A stretch of 64,000 nucleotides of DNA from Hexactinellida sp. DTS-2022 (GCA_028753945.1 JAPNXP010000003.1:496001-560000); one strand, 5' to 3'. Positions 40,946 to 52,813 are shown, counted from the first letter of the stretch. The notes: generated from the sequence alone by a model not told the origin. Made by a program: numbers and translations.

Positions 40946-41953
40946 AGTTTTTCATGGTGTGAATTCTAAAAAACCCCTCACAGACGGGATGGGAGTGTGC
41001 TCCTTCTGATTGCACTTCCCGATTTAACTAGAATTTCAATATTCAAATTACATTTCATTTAGTGTAATATAATTTAATTAATGTTTGAATTGTGAAGACT
41101 TCAAATGTTTAAATTAATTAAAGATTAATTATTACAAATAGAATTAGGAATACGTGTAGTATTTACGTTACTATTTGAATAATAGAATTCATTATTTGAC
41201 ATCATCAACAACTTGTAAAATGTTCCAACTTCCAGGTGTTTTCATTGCACTTGTATGAAACACATATTCACTTACAAACCAATTAATAACAGTCATTATC
41301 TAGCAGATAGTGGCTTATGTAATATGTTCTATTGTATTCATTATACTATAGAGTAATTACAATAAGGAGAAGATGGCAGATTTACCTAAAATAACGTTAA
41401 TAAAACGTAGAATTGATTAGCGACCTAATAATTTCAATTGATAAATAGAAAGATCATCCTTATGAGAATACAACCTCTATATTTTCAATAACTAATTCGA
41501 ATTATTAAAGAGTCACTGGACCAGAATACAAATTTCGATATAACAGATGAACAAAAGCGAAATTGAGAATTCGGGCTTCGAGGTGATCATCAGGAAATTC
41601 TATATCTCCTGTCCAAATGTTAAATCTCTATCACCAATGGTTTAGTCAGGCCATCGCGTACGGCCGGAAGTCCGACAGAGGTAAATTCAATAGTGTGCAC
41701 TTATAGTATAAAACTATAGTAGGACCCTACAATAACGTTTTTTACTAGAAGAAGCACACTAAAAATGCATGTTACTGTGAAATAACAAATGAAACAATTA
41801 ATTCCTCGTTAACAAGGAAGCCAAACATACTAGTATACTAGTCAAAATAATTATATAAATTAGAACTTTCGATTGTTATAACAAAGTAGTATATTCTATT
41901 ATTACTAATAATTCATGCTGATGACTAGTTATAACTATCATATTTCATAAATA

Positions 41954-42282
41954 CAGTGCACCCTCGCTAATCCGAACCCCGCTAATCCGAACCCTCGCTA
42001 ATCCGAACAGGAGAAACCAAAATATTATTCTAATAAATGTGGGAAAAATCGTAAATTGCAATGGAAGTATAAAAAATAAGTCTCAGGCAAGTATTTTAAG
42101 GAGTACACTAGATGTTTAGTGCGGATTAACAAGGTTTGTACAAGTTTGGTTCTGATTATCGAGATTCTCATTATAGATGCCCATATAAAATACATTACTT
42201 CACTAATCCGAACGAATTCACTAATCGGAACAGAAGATTTTTGAATTGGAACACCACTGTTCGGATTAGCGAGGGTGTACTG
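41954..42282. mobile_element. Mariner-type MITE (pogo/Tigger-like ends), 329 bp
   Basis: TA, then CAGTGCACCCTCGCTAATCC; ends ggattagcgagggtgtactg, then TA. The motif gctaatccgaac repeats three times at the left end. A diverged, inverted relative lies at 12496-12752. Confidence 0.85.
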
Positions 42283-42486
42283 TAGTAGATTGTCATTTCT
42301 TTTGATAGTAAAATTTAATAACCATACAATGTAATTGTAATTAATTGTAATGGGGGGGGGATTGAAATGTAATTGTAATTGGAACATTTTCGTACATCCA
42401 TAATTGTAATTAAATGTAATTGAAAGTTTTACATGTCTTGTAATTGATTCGTACTTGTAATTGAACAAATGTAATTGACCCCAACG

Positions 42487-42805
42487 ATAGACTACTTAAT
42501 ATACAGATGGGCAACTAACCGAAAATGGAAAAAAAAGAGAGGCCATTCTTAAATACTCTCTCTCGTGTAATCTAATCCTCTTATCACCTAGATATTATCC
42601 ACTACTAGGTAGTCAGGTATGGCGAATCTATTGGGACCATTTTCGAGGTCCTTAGGAATGTAGTTTTGTGGTTTTGGCCCTATTTTATGATGACGGTAGC
42701 ATTATTTCTATTCATTAGATATATCCAAATATCTCGACATTAATTCATATTTTATACTGCAATCCTATAAATTGTTGAAAGCGCTACTATATAGCACTTC
42801 CTTCT
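42487..42805 (+). repeat. 319-bp direct repeat, copy 2
   Basis: Same sequence and orientation as 34201-34519. It ends 302 bp before the P-like transposase start. The flanks of the two copies are unrelated, so this is a discrete unit, either a small element or the end of a larger one. Confidence 0.85.
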
Positions 42806-43107
42806 GGGAGTTATTAACTAGTTTGTCTGAAATTTAGAACAACATAAGTTACCTAACATAACCATCATTATATATTATGTAATTTTAATGCAACCACAAT
42901 TGAACGATATATGTGATTTATAAGGTACTGTTTACAATAAATTTGTTTATATATTTATTTTCACTCAATTTCTTTTCCCCCTCTTCCCATGTGACTCGAG
43001 TCGTTTTAATTCAGGGCATTAAGGGTTTATTCTCAATATATTATAAATGTTTCGTCTCCATTGGGACTCCTTTACTAATTTTCTTATTTCGTTTTGATTA
43101 TTAGATA

Positions 43108-45663
43108 ATGCCTCACAAATGTTCTGTATTCCAGTGTCGTGCTGGTTATACTAATGGACCTGTGGCAGTGGGACCAATGTTTTCATTTCCTTCCAATACT
43201 GATCTCAGACAAAGATGGATACAATTTATTAACCGTGAAGGTTTTTCTGTTACTTCTTCTTCAAGAATTTGTATCGATCACTTCGAATCTAAGTACATTC
43301 TACGTCATTTATACAAAACTAGACTCAATATGGCAATGAATCCTATACCAACTATTCATCATTACTCAATTCCTAAAAGCCAAGCAACTGTTCCTAAATC
43401 CATCAGAAAACCACCTACTAAACGTGTTGTACAGTCTGACCAACTTCCTCTATTCCGAGATCAATTTAGGTGTGCTGATATTGAGGACATTGTAAAATAT
43501 ATTAACACAGCAAGAGAATATCTAAATTTCACTCATTGTATAAGAGAAAGTGGTGTCACTGCATATCGCGTTGAAATCAATTCAGGAATAGCTCAGGTAA
43601 AAGAATGCATTCACATCACTAGTGACTTGCATGTTAAGCTAAGTTTTCAAAGTTCTTCCATACCACTACCAGATTATATTACTAAATCAGTGAACTCTAA
43701 AATTACCTCTTTAGACATGCTCACCAATTTACCAAACTATTGCAGAAACTTTACACATAATTTTGATTCTGAGCCTGTTAAAGAACTCCATCTTTGTAAT
43801 TACCACCCTAAGTCTTGTAAATATTCTTCACATGTTATTAGATTCGCTCTCCAATTACGTTACACTTCTCATGCCGCATATAGATTACTACATCATCACA
43901 TGCCCTTACCTAGTGAACGACTATTGCGTAATCTTAAATCAGAATCTATTGACAGTATTAGTGCACTTTGTAAACTTCGAGATGAAGGATTTTGTGGGAA
44001 TGATGTGGTGCTTCTCTTAGACGAAATGCATCTTCCATAGCAAGTGCAATTTGATGGCCGAGATCTCATTGGTTGTAACGAAAGTCTTGAGATGTTTAAG
44101 AGCATTCTATGCTTCATGGTTGTATCTCTTAAAAAATCAATTCCCTATATTATTAAAGCGATACCGATTGTCAAGTTATCAAAACATATCATATGTGATG
44201 GAATACTCAATTGTATCAAGATTCTGAATGATGCTGATTTCCAACTTCGTTGTGTAATTTCGGACAATCACCAGTCTAATGTTTCCTCTTTCAATACACT
44301 AATGAAAGATTTCCCTATCAATGGCAAAAACTATTGCATGAAGAATCCTATGACAGAAAAAATTATTTACTTATTTTATGATACTGTTCATCTCGTAAAG
44401 AATATTCGAAATAATTTACTTGGCAGGCGTTTCTTTACTGTCCCTAAATTTGAACTCTCTCTATTGGATGTATTATTCAGCGTTCCAGAGGGTCATGTCC
44501 GATGGTGTAGCCTCCACAAAGTGCACGACTTTGATCATTCTTTGAATTGTCACCTTCGCAAAGCTCCTGCACTGAACTATTCAGTACTACATCCAGGTAA
44601 TAACAAACAATCAGTTCCTCTAGCGCTAGCCATATTTGATTCTAAAACGACGACTGCAATGAGGCAATATCTAAAGGATTCAGATTACGTAACCCCAGCT
44701 TTTTTAGAACTTATGAATGCATGGTGGTTAATTGTTAATGCGAAAGAACGGTATCATCCAAACCCAATTGGTAATGCGATACATGCCAATACCTATGAAA
44801 GCATATGCAAGTTTATCCAAGGCATGAATCAATGGCTTACAATTTGGAAAGATTCTGAAAGACTTGGTTTGTCGAAACAAACCTTTAACGCATTAATCAC
44901 CACCAACAATGCTATTTCTGACTTGTCATCTGAATTAATCCAAGAAGGTTATATATATGTGTTAACTGGCCGATTTCAAACGGATCCTTTGGAAAGGCGT
45001 TTCTCGCAATACAGGCAAATGAGTGGTGGCCGTTTCCTAGTCAGCTTGACTGAAGTTCTTAGGTCTGAATTAATTTTATCGTACAAGATATTACTCAAAC
45101 ACGATATAGATTATACCAAATTACAATACTCTTCAACTGATGCTATCAATAAGAAAATTACTGAGTTTTTGGCTATAAATCTCCATAGTAACTTACTCGA
45201 ACAGCTTGTAATATCACATGATACAAAAGACGTTGTAGCCTACATTTCAGGTTATATTACTCGTTCACTTCTTAAACAATCTAAATGCCAAAACTGTTCT
45301 GATCTTCTTCATAAAGATCCCATGACAACTTCTTTTGTTAGCGCATTAAATAGGGGCGGCCTTCAATTACCTTCGTCAGTCCTCTACAGTTATGTAGAAA
45401 CAGCATTTTGCGTTGTTCAGTATTTAGAAACAAAGATCCTAGCTACTATGTTGCCATTGAAGATTCTCATTTACCGTCTACTTGAGGTGATGTCAAACCA
45501 ATGGGATACTACATTTGCTTGTGAATCACATTACGTTGCCCTCCGAAATCAAACAAATTCTATTATTGCTAACCTCTACCTAACTGGGCTTTCAAGGGAA
45601 ATCAGTGAAACTAGGCGTAAAGATCAAGTAGAAGCATTAAAGGCTAACAAACTTAAGTTGTAG
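43108..45663 (+). pseudogene. P-element-like transposase with THAP domain, one internal stop
   Basis: The frame starts MPHKCSVFQC and runs 851 codons, interrupted only by a TAG at 44038-44040. The N-terminal THAP zinc finger has C5, C10, C55 and H58 and would bind the element's DNA ends. The catalytic RNase-H-like core is visible: Asp in LLLDEMHL (about 305), Asp in ISDNHQS (about 386) and Glu in TDPLERRFSQYRQMSGG (about 629). Length fits P-element/THAP9 proteins (about 750-900 residues). The rest of the frame is undamaged, so inactivation is recent, or the stop is read through. The ORF ends 7 bp before a retroviral-type polypurine tract. Confidence 0.88.
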
Positions 45664-45670
45664 TTTATTT

Positions 45671-45682
45671 AGGGGGGAGTGA
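45671..45682 (+). promoter_or_regulatory. Polypurine tract in front of the plus-strand LTR
   Basis: aggggggagtga lies immediately 5' of the LTR's TG. In LTR retrotransposons this tract primes plus-strand DNA synthesis. It shows that the LTR behind it is a 3' LTR with internal sequence attached, not a clean solo LTR. Confidence 0.75.
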
Positions 45683-45887
45683 TGTGATATAGCGTAGTAG
45701 TAACTAGCTTAGCAATAGGTGTATCGTGTTAGTCTAAGTGGGAGGTATACTTACCATGTCCACCAATAGGTTATCTATCTCTAGTTATTATTTATACCAA
45801 TAGGCATTTCTTATTTATGTATTTCACGTTATTTATTGTAATTGTGTACTAGCTAACTATACTATTAATATTCTCTTCTACGTCACA
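45683..45887 (+). repeat. Gypsy 3' LTR, inverted relative to the copy at 39109
   Basis: 205 bp, TGTGATATAGCG...CTACGTCACA. It is nearly identical to 39109-39308 in the opposite orientation apart from an extra tgtcc-like 5 bp. No target duplication is found around it. A Helitron-like element is inserted directly behind its last base. Confidence 0.85.
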
Positions 45888-46402
45888 TCTATACTATTAA
45901 TTAAAACACAAACCTATTTATATATGTGTGTATATATATATTTGTTTGTATGTTCCGAGTTGATTGAAGAAACTGGACGGTTTCCAAATGTTATTTTTGG
46001 CATATAGGGATAACCTTTGGCCCCGCCAACAAGTTGAGGTTTCCACTCAAAATTTCTCACACCTCGACAAGTTATGACGTCATTGTCACATTTCGAGAAC
46101 CCTGAAAATTCACTTAATCGCACATAATTCCCGCCCGCTAAGAGATAAACATCTGAAAATTTTAATAGAACATGCACATTAATGATGCGGACACGTTGGT
46201 CACACCAGATCACCAATATGCTTACTCATTATCGCATGATAACGTAATCACTAAAATTTCACATTGTTAAATTTGACTTTTTAGGCCTATTTACTCTTTA
46301 TAATCAATGTTAGAAGTATATAAACCACACATACCAACCGCGAAGCGGTTAATGTATGGTTGTGTTCTGTCGCGAAGCGACCTAGCAAGCGAAGCGCGCT
46401 AG
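45888..46402 (+). mobile_element. Canonical non-autonomous Helitron, 515 bp
   Basis: A|TCTATACTATTAATTAAAAC at the start; ...gcgaagcgcgCTAG|T at the end, with a terminal ctagc/gctag stem and a gtcgcgaagcgac hairpin before it. This copy has the standard Helitron signature (5' TC, 3' CTRR, A/T target). Confidence 0.75.
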
Positions 46403-46539
46403 TTTCAAATAATTTAAACCATTCTTCCTTTGGCCTTTTGGCATGTACTTTTAGTCCTGTAGTATAAACATGGCATGAGCTTTTGAAGGTGTGTGCCATG
46501 AAAATTTAGTTAGATCATCTGGCAACTCAGGGAAGGTAC

Positions 46540-46690
46540 ATGCAAGCGTTTTAGTTACCCTCAGTGGTTTAGCCCCCCCCCCTTGCCCCTATATTGCTAG
46601 CATTTGGGGCCCCCCGGGGCTAAAACGCTACCGATATGTGGCCGTGGATCCCAAATACTAGCGATATAGGGGCGGCGCGTAAAAACGCGG
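46540..46690. repeat. GC-rich inverted repeat
   Basis: cccctatattgctagcatttgggg and cccaaatactagcgatatagggg form an imperfect inverted repeat of about 24 bp. It lies upstream of a piggyBac-like N-terminus and could be part of that element's end. Confidence 0.45.
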
Positions 46691-46974
46691 GTCCCCAGAA
46701 TGCTTTTACACCGGTGTCAGAGGAGATCCTGTTCCCCGTTAAAATTGTTCCCTTCTTGGGAATCTTCTTTTCATGGCCTTGGTTAAAGTGCCCAGATTGG
46801 CCAGGGGGTCCTAAGGGATGGAAATAAAAATACCTTGCTTATCCAAGGGAAATATTGTTCGGGGGAACAGTATTCCCTAGGAAATAATGTTCGGGGAACA
46901 AATTATGACAACAGATCTAAAATTAAACTGTTCTGTAATTTAGATTTTTTTTCTACCTAATCCTATATTGTTCC

Positions 46975-47268
46975 ATGGCTAATTTTTCTGTTCCCAAACG
47001 TATGAGGAGTGAATCCGCCGATGAAGATGAAACTTTAGTTCCTTATCATTCTGACGAAGACTTTGATCCCAATGATGATATTGACGATTTATCTTCTAAT
47101 AGCGGCAGTTTATCTTCCCTAAATGATGATGATGATACCGATGCAAGTGGTTCTACTAGTTCAATGGAGCACTCTGGTTATTCTACTAATGAACCGACTT
47201 TTATATTTGGAAAAGATGGTACAAAGTGGAAAGAAGACTTCAGAGTACCCCAGGTCTATCGAACTTGA
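46975..47268 (+). pseudogene. N-terminal fragment of a piggyBac-like transposase
   Basis: 97 codons: an acidic Ser/Asp-rich stretch (DEDETLVPYHSDEDFDPND...) followed by PTFIFGKDGTKWKEDFRVP. The latter resembles the short conserved block before the catalytic domain in piggyBac transposases. The frame then breaks, and no catalytic domain follows nearby. The copy at 53.8 kb retains the catalytic part but lacks this region. The start is the ATG at 46975. Confidence 0.55.
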
Positions 47269-47425
47269 TACAGTGGATCACATTCCTATGCTTACTGAGT
47301 CAAGTTAAAATGCTAAATCACTTACAGGTACCTATTTCAAATTTTGTATAGATATGTAATTTTAATTTGGATCTACTCTTCATTTTTATTGTCGGATTAA
47401 AAACTGTCTAGAATTCCAATTACAG

Positions 47426-47600
47426 TGAACTCATGTTATAACGGATATAACGAAATAACTGCTTATAAATAAATGGAGATTTTCCCCAGAGCACTAATTA
47501 CCTTAATTATAATCCGCTTAATTAAAATGAATATGCGGATATTACAAAGAAATTTACAGATCTCAAGATTCGTTATAACGAAAGTTCTAGAATTTATAGT
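47426..47600 (+). mobile_element. Partial mariner-type MITE
   Basis: TA then cagtgaactcatgttataac, with inner gttataacgaaag. It resembles the 52814 element, but no clean right end is found. Confidence 0.45.
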
Positions 47601-47959
47601 CTATTAGAATTTATAGTCTATTAGAATTTATAGTCTCAAACAATTGCCATTCAATTAGTTCGCCGATAATTATCGTACTAAATTCATAAACGAAGCTTTA
47701 ACAATGATCATTCTATCTAACTAATGTACTAAAAGAACTAAAGACTATTATATTGTTTCAGTACAAATGCCTATGGACAAGTGTCGGCCTCAAGGGTGGG
47801 CATGGGCAGGGAGTTTTACCTTCCTGATTTTTGGCAGGGTGGGTTACCCTCTTTGGCCAGGCAGCATCAACATCTCTAGTTAGGGAGAGTATATCCTCTC
47901 CAGCTGAGGCAGGTGGGAGATCTTCCTCGGTTCAATTTTAATGTAATTTGGGTTGTTTA

Positions 47960-49380
47960 GGTGTTTATTATAAAATACTGTTGTATGAGATTTCTACTAC
48001 CATGAGATATTTACTATTCTACTACTTTCTTCCAAATATGGTCATGTGATATATCAAATTGCTGAAATTTTACGCTAAGTACAAATATGGTGATTATAAG
48101 TTGTTAGATCTGATTTGAGAAAGTTAGTTCCAGGAAATGTCGGCTATTTACTATGGACAAGCAGAAACTGAAAACCTTTTTTAAAAACCTTTATCCAAAA
48201 AACGGATTTTAGTGGATTTTGGATATGTTATTCTATGAAGAAATGCGCTTCTAATGATACTAAATCAGCTTTGTATAAATTTTCTCTAGGTTGAAACTTC
48301 CAACTACCAGACTATAAGCTGTTCCGAAAAACAATTTCTTTCAAATCCTTTATTATATTACGGCAAAAGTTTCCTTTGCATGTGTAAATGATTGTGGAAC
48401 ACGAGCGGAGCAAATGTAGGTGTCACTCGATAAGTATACGGGAAATTGTAGATGGAATATGGTCGCATTCCAATGTTGTTTTTGCTTTGCTAGAAAATTA
48501 AGTATTATAATATGGTCAAGTGATCTCTCAAATTGCTGGAAATTTTATGCTGATTACGAATATCAATTAAAAGCTGGTTAGACATCATTCAAGAAAGATA
48601 TATACCTCAAATTAATTTCTCTTAGGGCTAGGGAGTGAGCCGAGTGACAGACCTTTGGAAATAATTCGCGAGCTATAACCGGAATAAAAAGTTTTTTAAA
48701 TTCCACAATCATTTACACATGCAAACTTTGCAAAGGCAACTTTTGGCTTATTATAATAAAGGATTTGAAAGAAAAGCCGTTTTCGGAACTGCTTAATGTA
48801 CACTCCCTGGCCAAAAGTATTAGTACAACAATAATTTCTATTCCTACTTTCAAGCTTCTAGCAGCATAATAACATTTGTAGATGCTTCATTATCGATGTT
48901 AGCATTAAATGATATGTTAAGTCGTGACCTTCGTTATATAAGGCCAATTCACTACTTTAAAAAATTGGACCAAGGATGAGTTCGAAGTCCATTGTAAAAT
49001 AGAGTGTACTTTTTTATCTCGATTATTAGTAATGTTAGACCTGAAATATAACTTGTAACTTTATGGGAACATCCGAACATGATATCAAGGTATACATAGC
49101 ACCATTCAAAATTGTAATATGTCATCATTTGATGACGTAATCGTCAATTTTCGCGCGAATTATCTTGTTTTTAAAGCCTGCTTTTAACACAGTTAAACGC
49201 TTTATAAATGTTCAACATTGGTACATAGTGATACCCAGACCTAGTTAAATAAAATATATCGAAATTATAAATGGAATGTTGACACATTCCTCGGTAGTGA
49301 GGCAAATGTATATTTCCTAAAATGAGCCCTAACTCCAAAACTATAAATGTTATATAAACTAAACTAGTGCTAATCTGTCC
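47960..49380. other. Non-coding DNA with internal repeats
   Basis: An inverted repeat of about 80 bp (48319-48400 versus 48704-48795; aatgattgtgg / ccacaatcattt) encloses part of a diverged direct repeat (caaattgctg.aaattttacgct at about 48056 and 48517). At about 48798, tacactccctggccaaaagtattag looks like a Tc1-type terminus without a partner. Confidence 0.5.
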
Positions 49381-49456
49381 GCAGTAGGTAACTTCCTATT
49401 CATAGATAGTACATTTTATATGCCTAACTTTAATACTTTTTGATTTTATGAGATAA

Positions 49457-51438
49457 TTAACTCGTATTCCGTATATGGTATGAGCTATTGCGTTTGACTT
49501 TGCTGTCGTAGGTTTTCTTTTGGACTTTTTGCTCTTCTTTGATGTTTTGTCTTGCATTTTTCTTGTCCGTCTTACGAGTTGCAGCAATTGTTTCTGCCCA
49601 TTCGTTATCGTTATTTGGGAGTTCGTAAGGATCTGTAATTTCATCAATGTCCATTGGAGTAATATTCGGGTGGGCTAATTCTGTTTCTGTTTCAATAATT
49701 GTTGGTGATTTGAAGCCGGGGTTATTTGGAGAGGTGATAAGATTGAGTAGATTAGAGGAATCGAAATCTCTACCGAACATGAGATAAAATGGTGTGTAGC
49801 CTGTGGATCGTTTAGTCTGAGTATTTTCTGCTAGTACTGCTGGCTGTAATTTATCTACCCATTCTTTGTCCCCATTGCACATCATATAGTTAATTTTTCT
49901 AAAACAACGGACAAATCAAATTCAAGGCTTAATAATTATTGTAAGCATTGAATTTTAACCGTTTGGAATAATATTGGAAATTTAAGCTATTTTAATAAAA
50001 TTAACTTAAGGCTAGTTTTGAAGAATAAATATTATTATCAAGAGAATGTAAGGTTCACGAATGGACTGAATAAACCCATCTCAAAATCGACGCACGTTCA
50101 GTTTGTTTACGTTCACATTAAATTCAATACCAGTGCCAGCGTTCGTTCAGTTCATTCAGTTCGTCCAGTTCAAGATTAATAAGTTCGTTTGTGAACCTTT
50201 AATTCCCTGATTATTATAATTATTGCATTTAGTAATGAATTGGGAATATAATTTCAACTTTCAATAAATTGAGTAAGTAAATAATTTGTTGGTTATTTAA
50301 TTTTTAAGAATTATTAGTTAATTACAGAACTTACGTTTCCAAAATTTTATTGTGAGCTTCGACAAGTCCGTTACTCTGCGGGTGGTAGGCAGTGGTTCTT
50401 CGGGTGTCGACATTTAATTTCTTGTGGAAATCCTGAAATTCCTGAAGGAACAGTATTTTAAAAATGAATTTAAGTCAGCTACTCAAGTACACGCCACCAC
50501 TCTCACAAATCCAATGAAATTGTACTTATGTCGAAGTAATTGTATGCATTTGTAAATGAACACATTATTTGTTCATGAAGGTAGTACATAGTTATTCATT
50601 CTATATATTATATTATTAGTAGAGAATATATTAATAACTAACGATAATACGTATTCACAATTTGGAAAGCATCAAAACTGCATTAGAATATACCTTGCTT
50701 GAGAATTCAGTTCCTTGATCATGTTGGAGGATTTTGGGTACACCAAATGATAGATAGATATCCTGTAGACAGTCCAATATTTCCCTTGATGTCTTGGATT
50801 TGAGGGGTCTGGCGATTACAAATTTGCTCAAGTAGCATACGATTACCAAAATATGCTGAAATCCAAATGCTGTGCGGGACATATTGCAGACAAGATCTAT
50901 TCCGCAATGATACCACGGTTCCTCTGGAGGGGCGATGGGCTGGAGTTCGCGCTGAGGCTGAGGTAGCAGAGCGGCAGAAGTCTGGCAGTGTGGCAAGTTT
51001 TGATCTAAATGACGAACACTAATTAAAAATGAATTCTATTGAAATTAATGCGAAAAGATATCTTACAAATTCCCCGATGTCGTTGTAAATGCCACTCCAA
51101 TCGTATTTGTTTCGAATCCCTTCAAGAGTAGTATTGATTCCGGGGTGAGTGACATTGTGGTAGAAGCCAATAATGTCATTGATTTCTGTGTCAATCGGAA
51201 TCTCGAGGTATTTCAAGGTTCCGTTCTTCTTCCTCAGGCTCTAAATAAAATATTTATTAAAATACCATCTGAAAATAATTTGAGAAATTATTACCTTCAT
51301 CAGTTTTTGGTCTTGAATGCAAATCCCCTTGCACTTCCTGATAAAATTCTTCTTCTTATAGCGATCATTCTTGATTTCGCTAGGAATCTCTTGCGTCTGG
51401 AGGTATCCAAGAACTGTCTGATACTCGCTCGCATCCAT
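49457..51438 (-). CDS. GIN/Ginger-type integrase gene, five coding exons, one 1-nt deletion
   Basis: Exons (minus): 51438-51295, 51240-51067, 51004-50694, 50432-50335, 49898-49457. All junctions are GT..AG, and an upstream acceptor at about 51473 implies a 5' UTR exon. Exon 2 carries the first half of the HHCC finger (HNVTHPGINTT). Exon 3 has the first Asp (CGIDLV) and second Asp (LQHDQGTEFSSK). Exon 4 has TTAYHPQSNGLVEAHN with the catalytic Glu, and exon 5 the conserved GYTPFYLMFGRDF region. There is no RT or gag around it, so it is of the GIN/Ginger (DNA-transposon or domesticated integrase) type. Exon 3 is 311 nt where 312 is needed: one base is missing near the end of the HHCC finger, disturbing CxxC. 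This is either a pseudogene or a sequencing error. Confidence 0.8.
49899..50334 (-). other. Intron 4 of the integrase gene
   Basis: A GTAAGT donor after exon 4 and a gttgttttag acceptor before exon 5. Exon 4 ends with two bases of a codon and exon 5 supplies the third, keeping the frame. It contains a stretch of cgttcagtt repeats (50090-50170). Confidence 0.7.
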
Positions 51439-52001
51439 AATAATCGTCAATGTCAAATTTGAAGTTGAAAATCTAGAAACAATAATAAAATTAGTGTAAG
51501 TAAAATCTTAGAAAGTAGCTTTTTTATAAGTAACCGAGATACTAGGGATAGAACACAGATTACACAAAAATGAAAATGCGTCTTGCGGGTCAGAATCCTA
51601 CGCAACAGGTCTCTCTTCGAAGAGCTTTCGATTGATATGTGCATCTCCAGGATCGGATGATGCATTAAAGAGTTACAGGGGCGAACGGACCAAGCTTTAT
51701 TAATAATATAGAATATGTACTTATCTTCCATTTCCGAGGAGTGCGTTATAACAGAGTTTCTTACTTATACTAGCAAATTATTTCTTAATTTAAATCTTAA
51801 AAAGTTTCAACTTTTTATACTGCCGAAACCGTTTTTCTAACCATTTCTTTTCAGATAAGAATAGTTAGGAAAGACAATGGGATATACTTGCCAAGTTGGG
51901 ATTTCTTACAAAAGACTATACGACAAATAGTTAGAATAAAACCGATAATTTAGAGTAACCCCAGTTCAGAAAACACCGGTTTCGACTGTATTTATGTTGG
52001 T

Positions 52002-52613
52002 CATAGGCGCCGATGTTGGGGTTCTGGGGGGTCTGGACCCCCCAGGTCGGAAGGCTGGGGGGTCTGGGGGGGGGGTACACTGGGGGGTCCACTGGGGGAA
52101 TATAAACTAAATTTATTAAAATTCTAATGCGCACAGTATATAAATTGTGCAATTATATTCGTGCAAAAGAAAATATATTAACATCATCTGTAATTGTTAT
52201 GAAATTTATAATAGAAGCTACTCGATCTCACAAAGTTACATCGAATAATAGCTTATATTTTCAATTTGAAAACTAAGATTGTATATAAGATTATATATAC
52301 TACCATACGCGTAAATGTACCTATCATGGTGGGCTCTGGGAAGTCAGGATCCCCCAGGTCGTTTGATGTACTAGCATCCTGTTGAGTGAAGGATTACCCA
52401 TGCCATAAGGGTGTAAATTTAATGTACTATATTTGTTTGAACCATTAGTAGCACTAGCATCATTGGCCTCCGAATGCTCAAGTCGCTCGAACTTGGAACG
52501 AATTGACCTTTCTAATCAACCTTCGACCTTGGGCGGCCAAGGTCGAAAAAATTGGTCCCAAAATTTCCCCCCCCCCAGGAAATACCTCACTCCTACAAAG
52601 ATCGGCGCCTATG
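52002..52613. mobile_element. hAT-type MITE with 8-bp TSD
   Basis: CATAGGCGCCGAT...atcggcgcctatg (13-bp TIR), flanked on both sides by ATGTTGGT (51994-52001 and 52614-52621). Poly-G/C tracts lie at both ends. Length is 612 bp. The perfect 8-bp duplication indicates a recent hAT-type insertion. Confidence 0.88.
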
Positions 52614-52689
52614 ATGTTGGTTGTACAATAATAATGGAGACGCGCCAATTGATCGACTGTTCTAAGGTTTGCAATTGATCGACTTTTTA

Positions 52690-52812
52690 AAAGTTTGTAC
52701 AACTATAGCATTTCTTCCCTGCAGGCATGCTAAATGTTTCGAGGATAGCAGCATACACCTGGAACAATGTCCAATATGCAGGTCTACCATCGAACAAAGA
52801 TTCCAAATATAT
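52690..52812 (+). pseudogene. C-terminal half of a RING finger
   Basis: The frame reads TIAFLPCRHAKCFEDSSIHL and then EQCPICRSTIEQRFQIYT. LPCRH, the following C and CPICR match the second half of a C3HC4 RING, as at the C-terminus of IAP-like E3 ubiquitin ligases. One expected cysteine is replaced by Asp (KCFED). The first half of the finger is absent. The ORF is cut by the MITE inserted at 52814. Confidence 0.55.
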
Positions 52813-52813
52813 A

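Larger units (their letters stand above)
40020..41953. other. AT-rich DNA with hairpins, no genes
   Basis: It includes the 63-nt hairpin at 40430, a short TIR-like pair (ctaattagcataagcggaaag at about 40582 and cttttccgcccatgctaattag at about 40728), poly-G runs, and tandem attgtaattacaat repeats (40790-40945). One weak exon-like signal at 41271-41294 was not accepted. Confidence 0.45.

Noticed and set aside
41271..41294. Candidate 24-nt exon (ATCTGCTAG acceptor, GTAAGT donor) on the minus strand
   Set aside because: It is phase-compatible, but the acceptor lacks a pyrimidine tract and it is 8 kb beyond the last supported exon with a retroelement between.
51453..51731. 92-codon minus-strand ORF upstream of the integrase gene
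   Set aside because: A splice acceptor and the integrase ATG lie downstream of it, and its sequence is hydrophobic AT-rich translation without similarity; more likely 5' UTR or intron.
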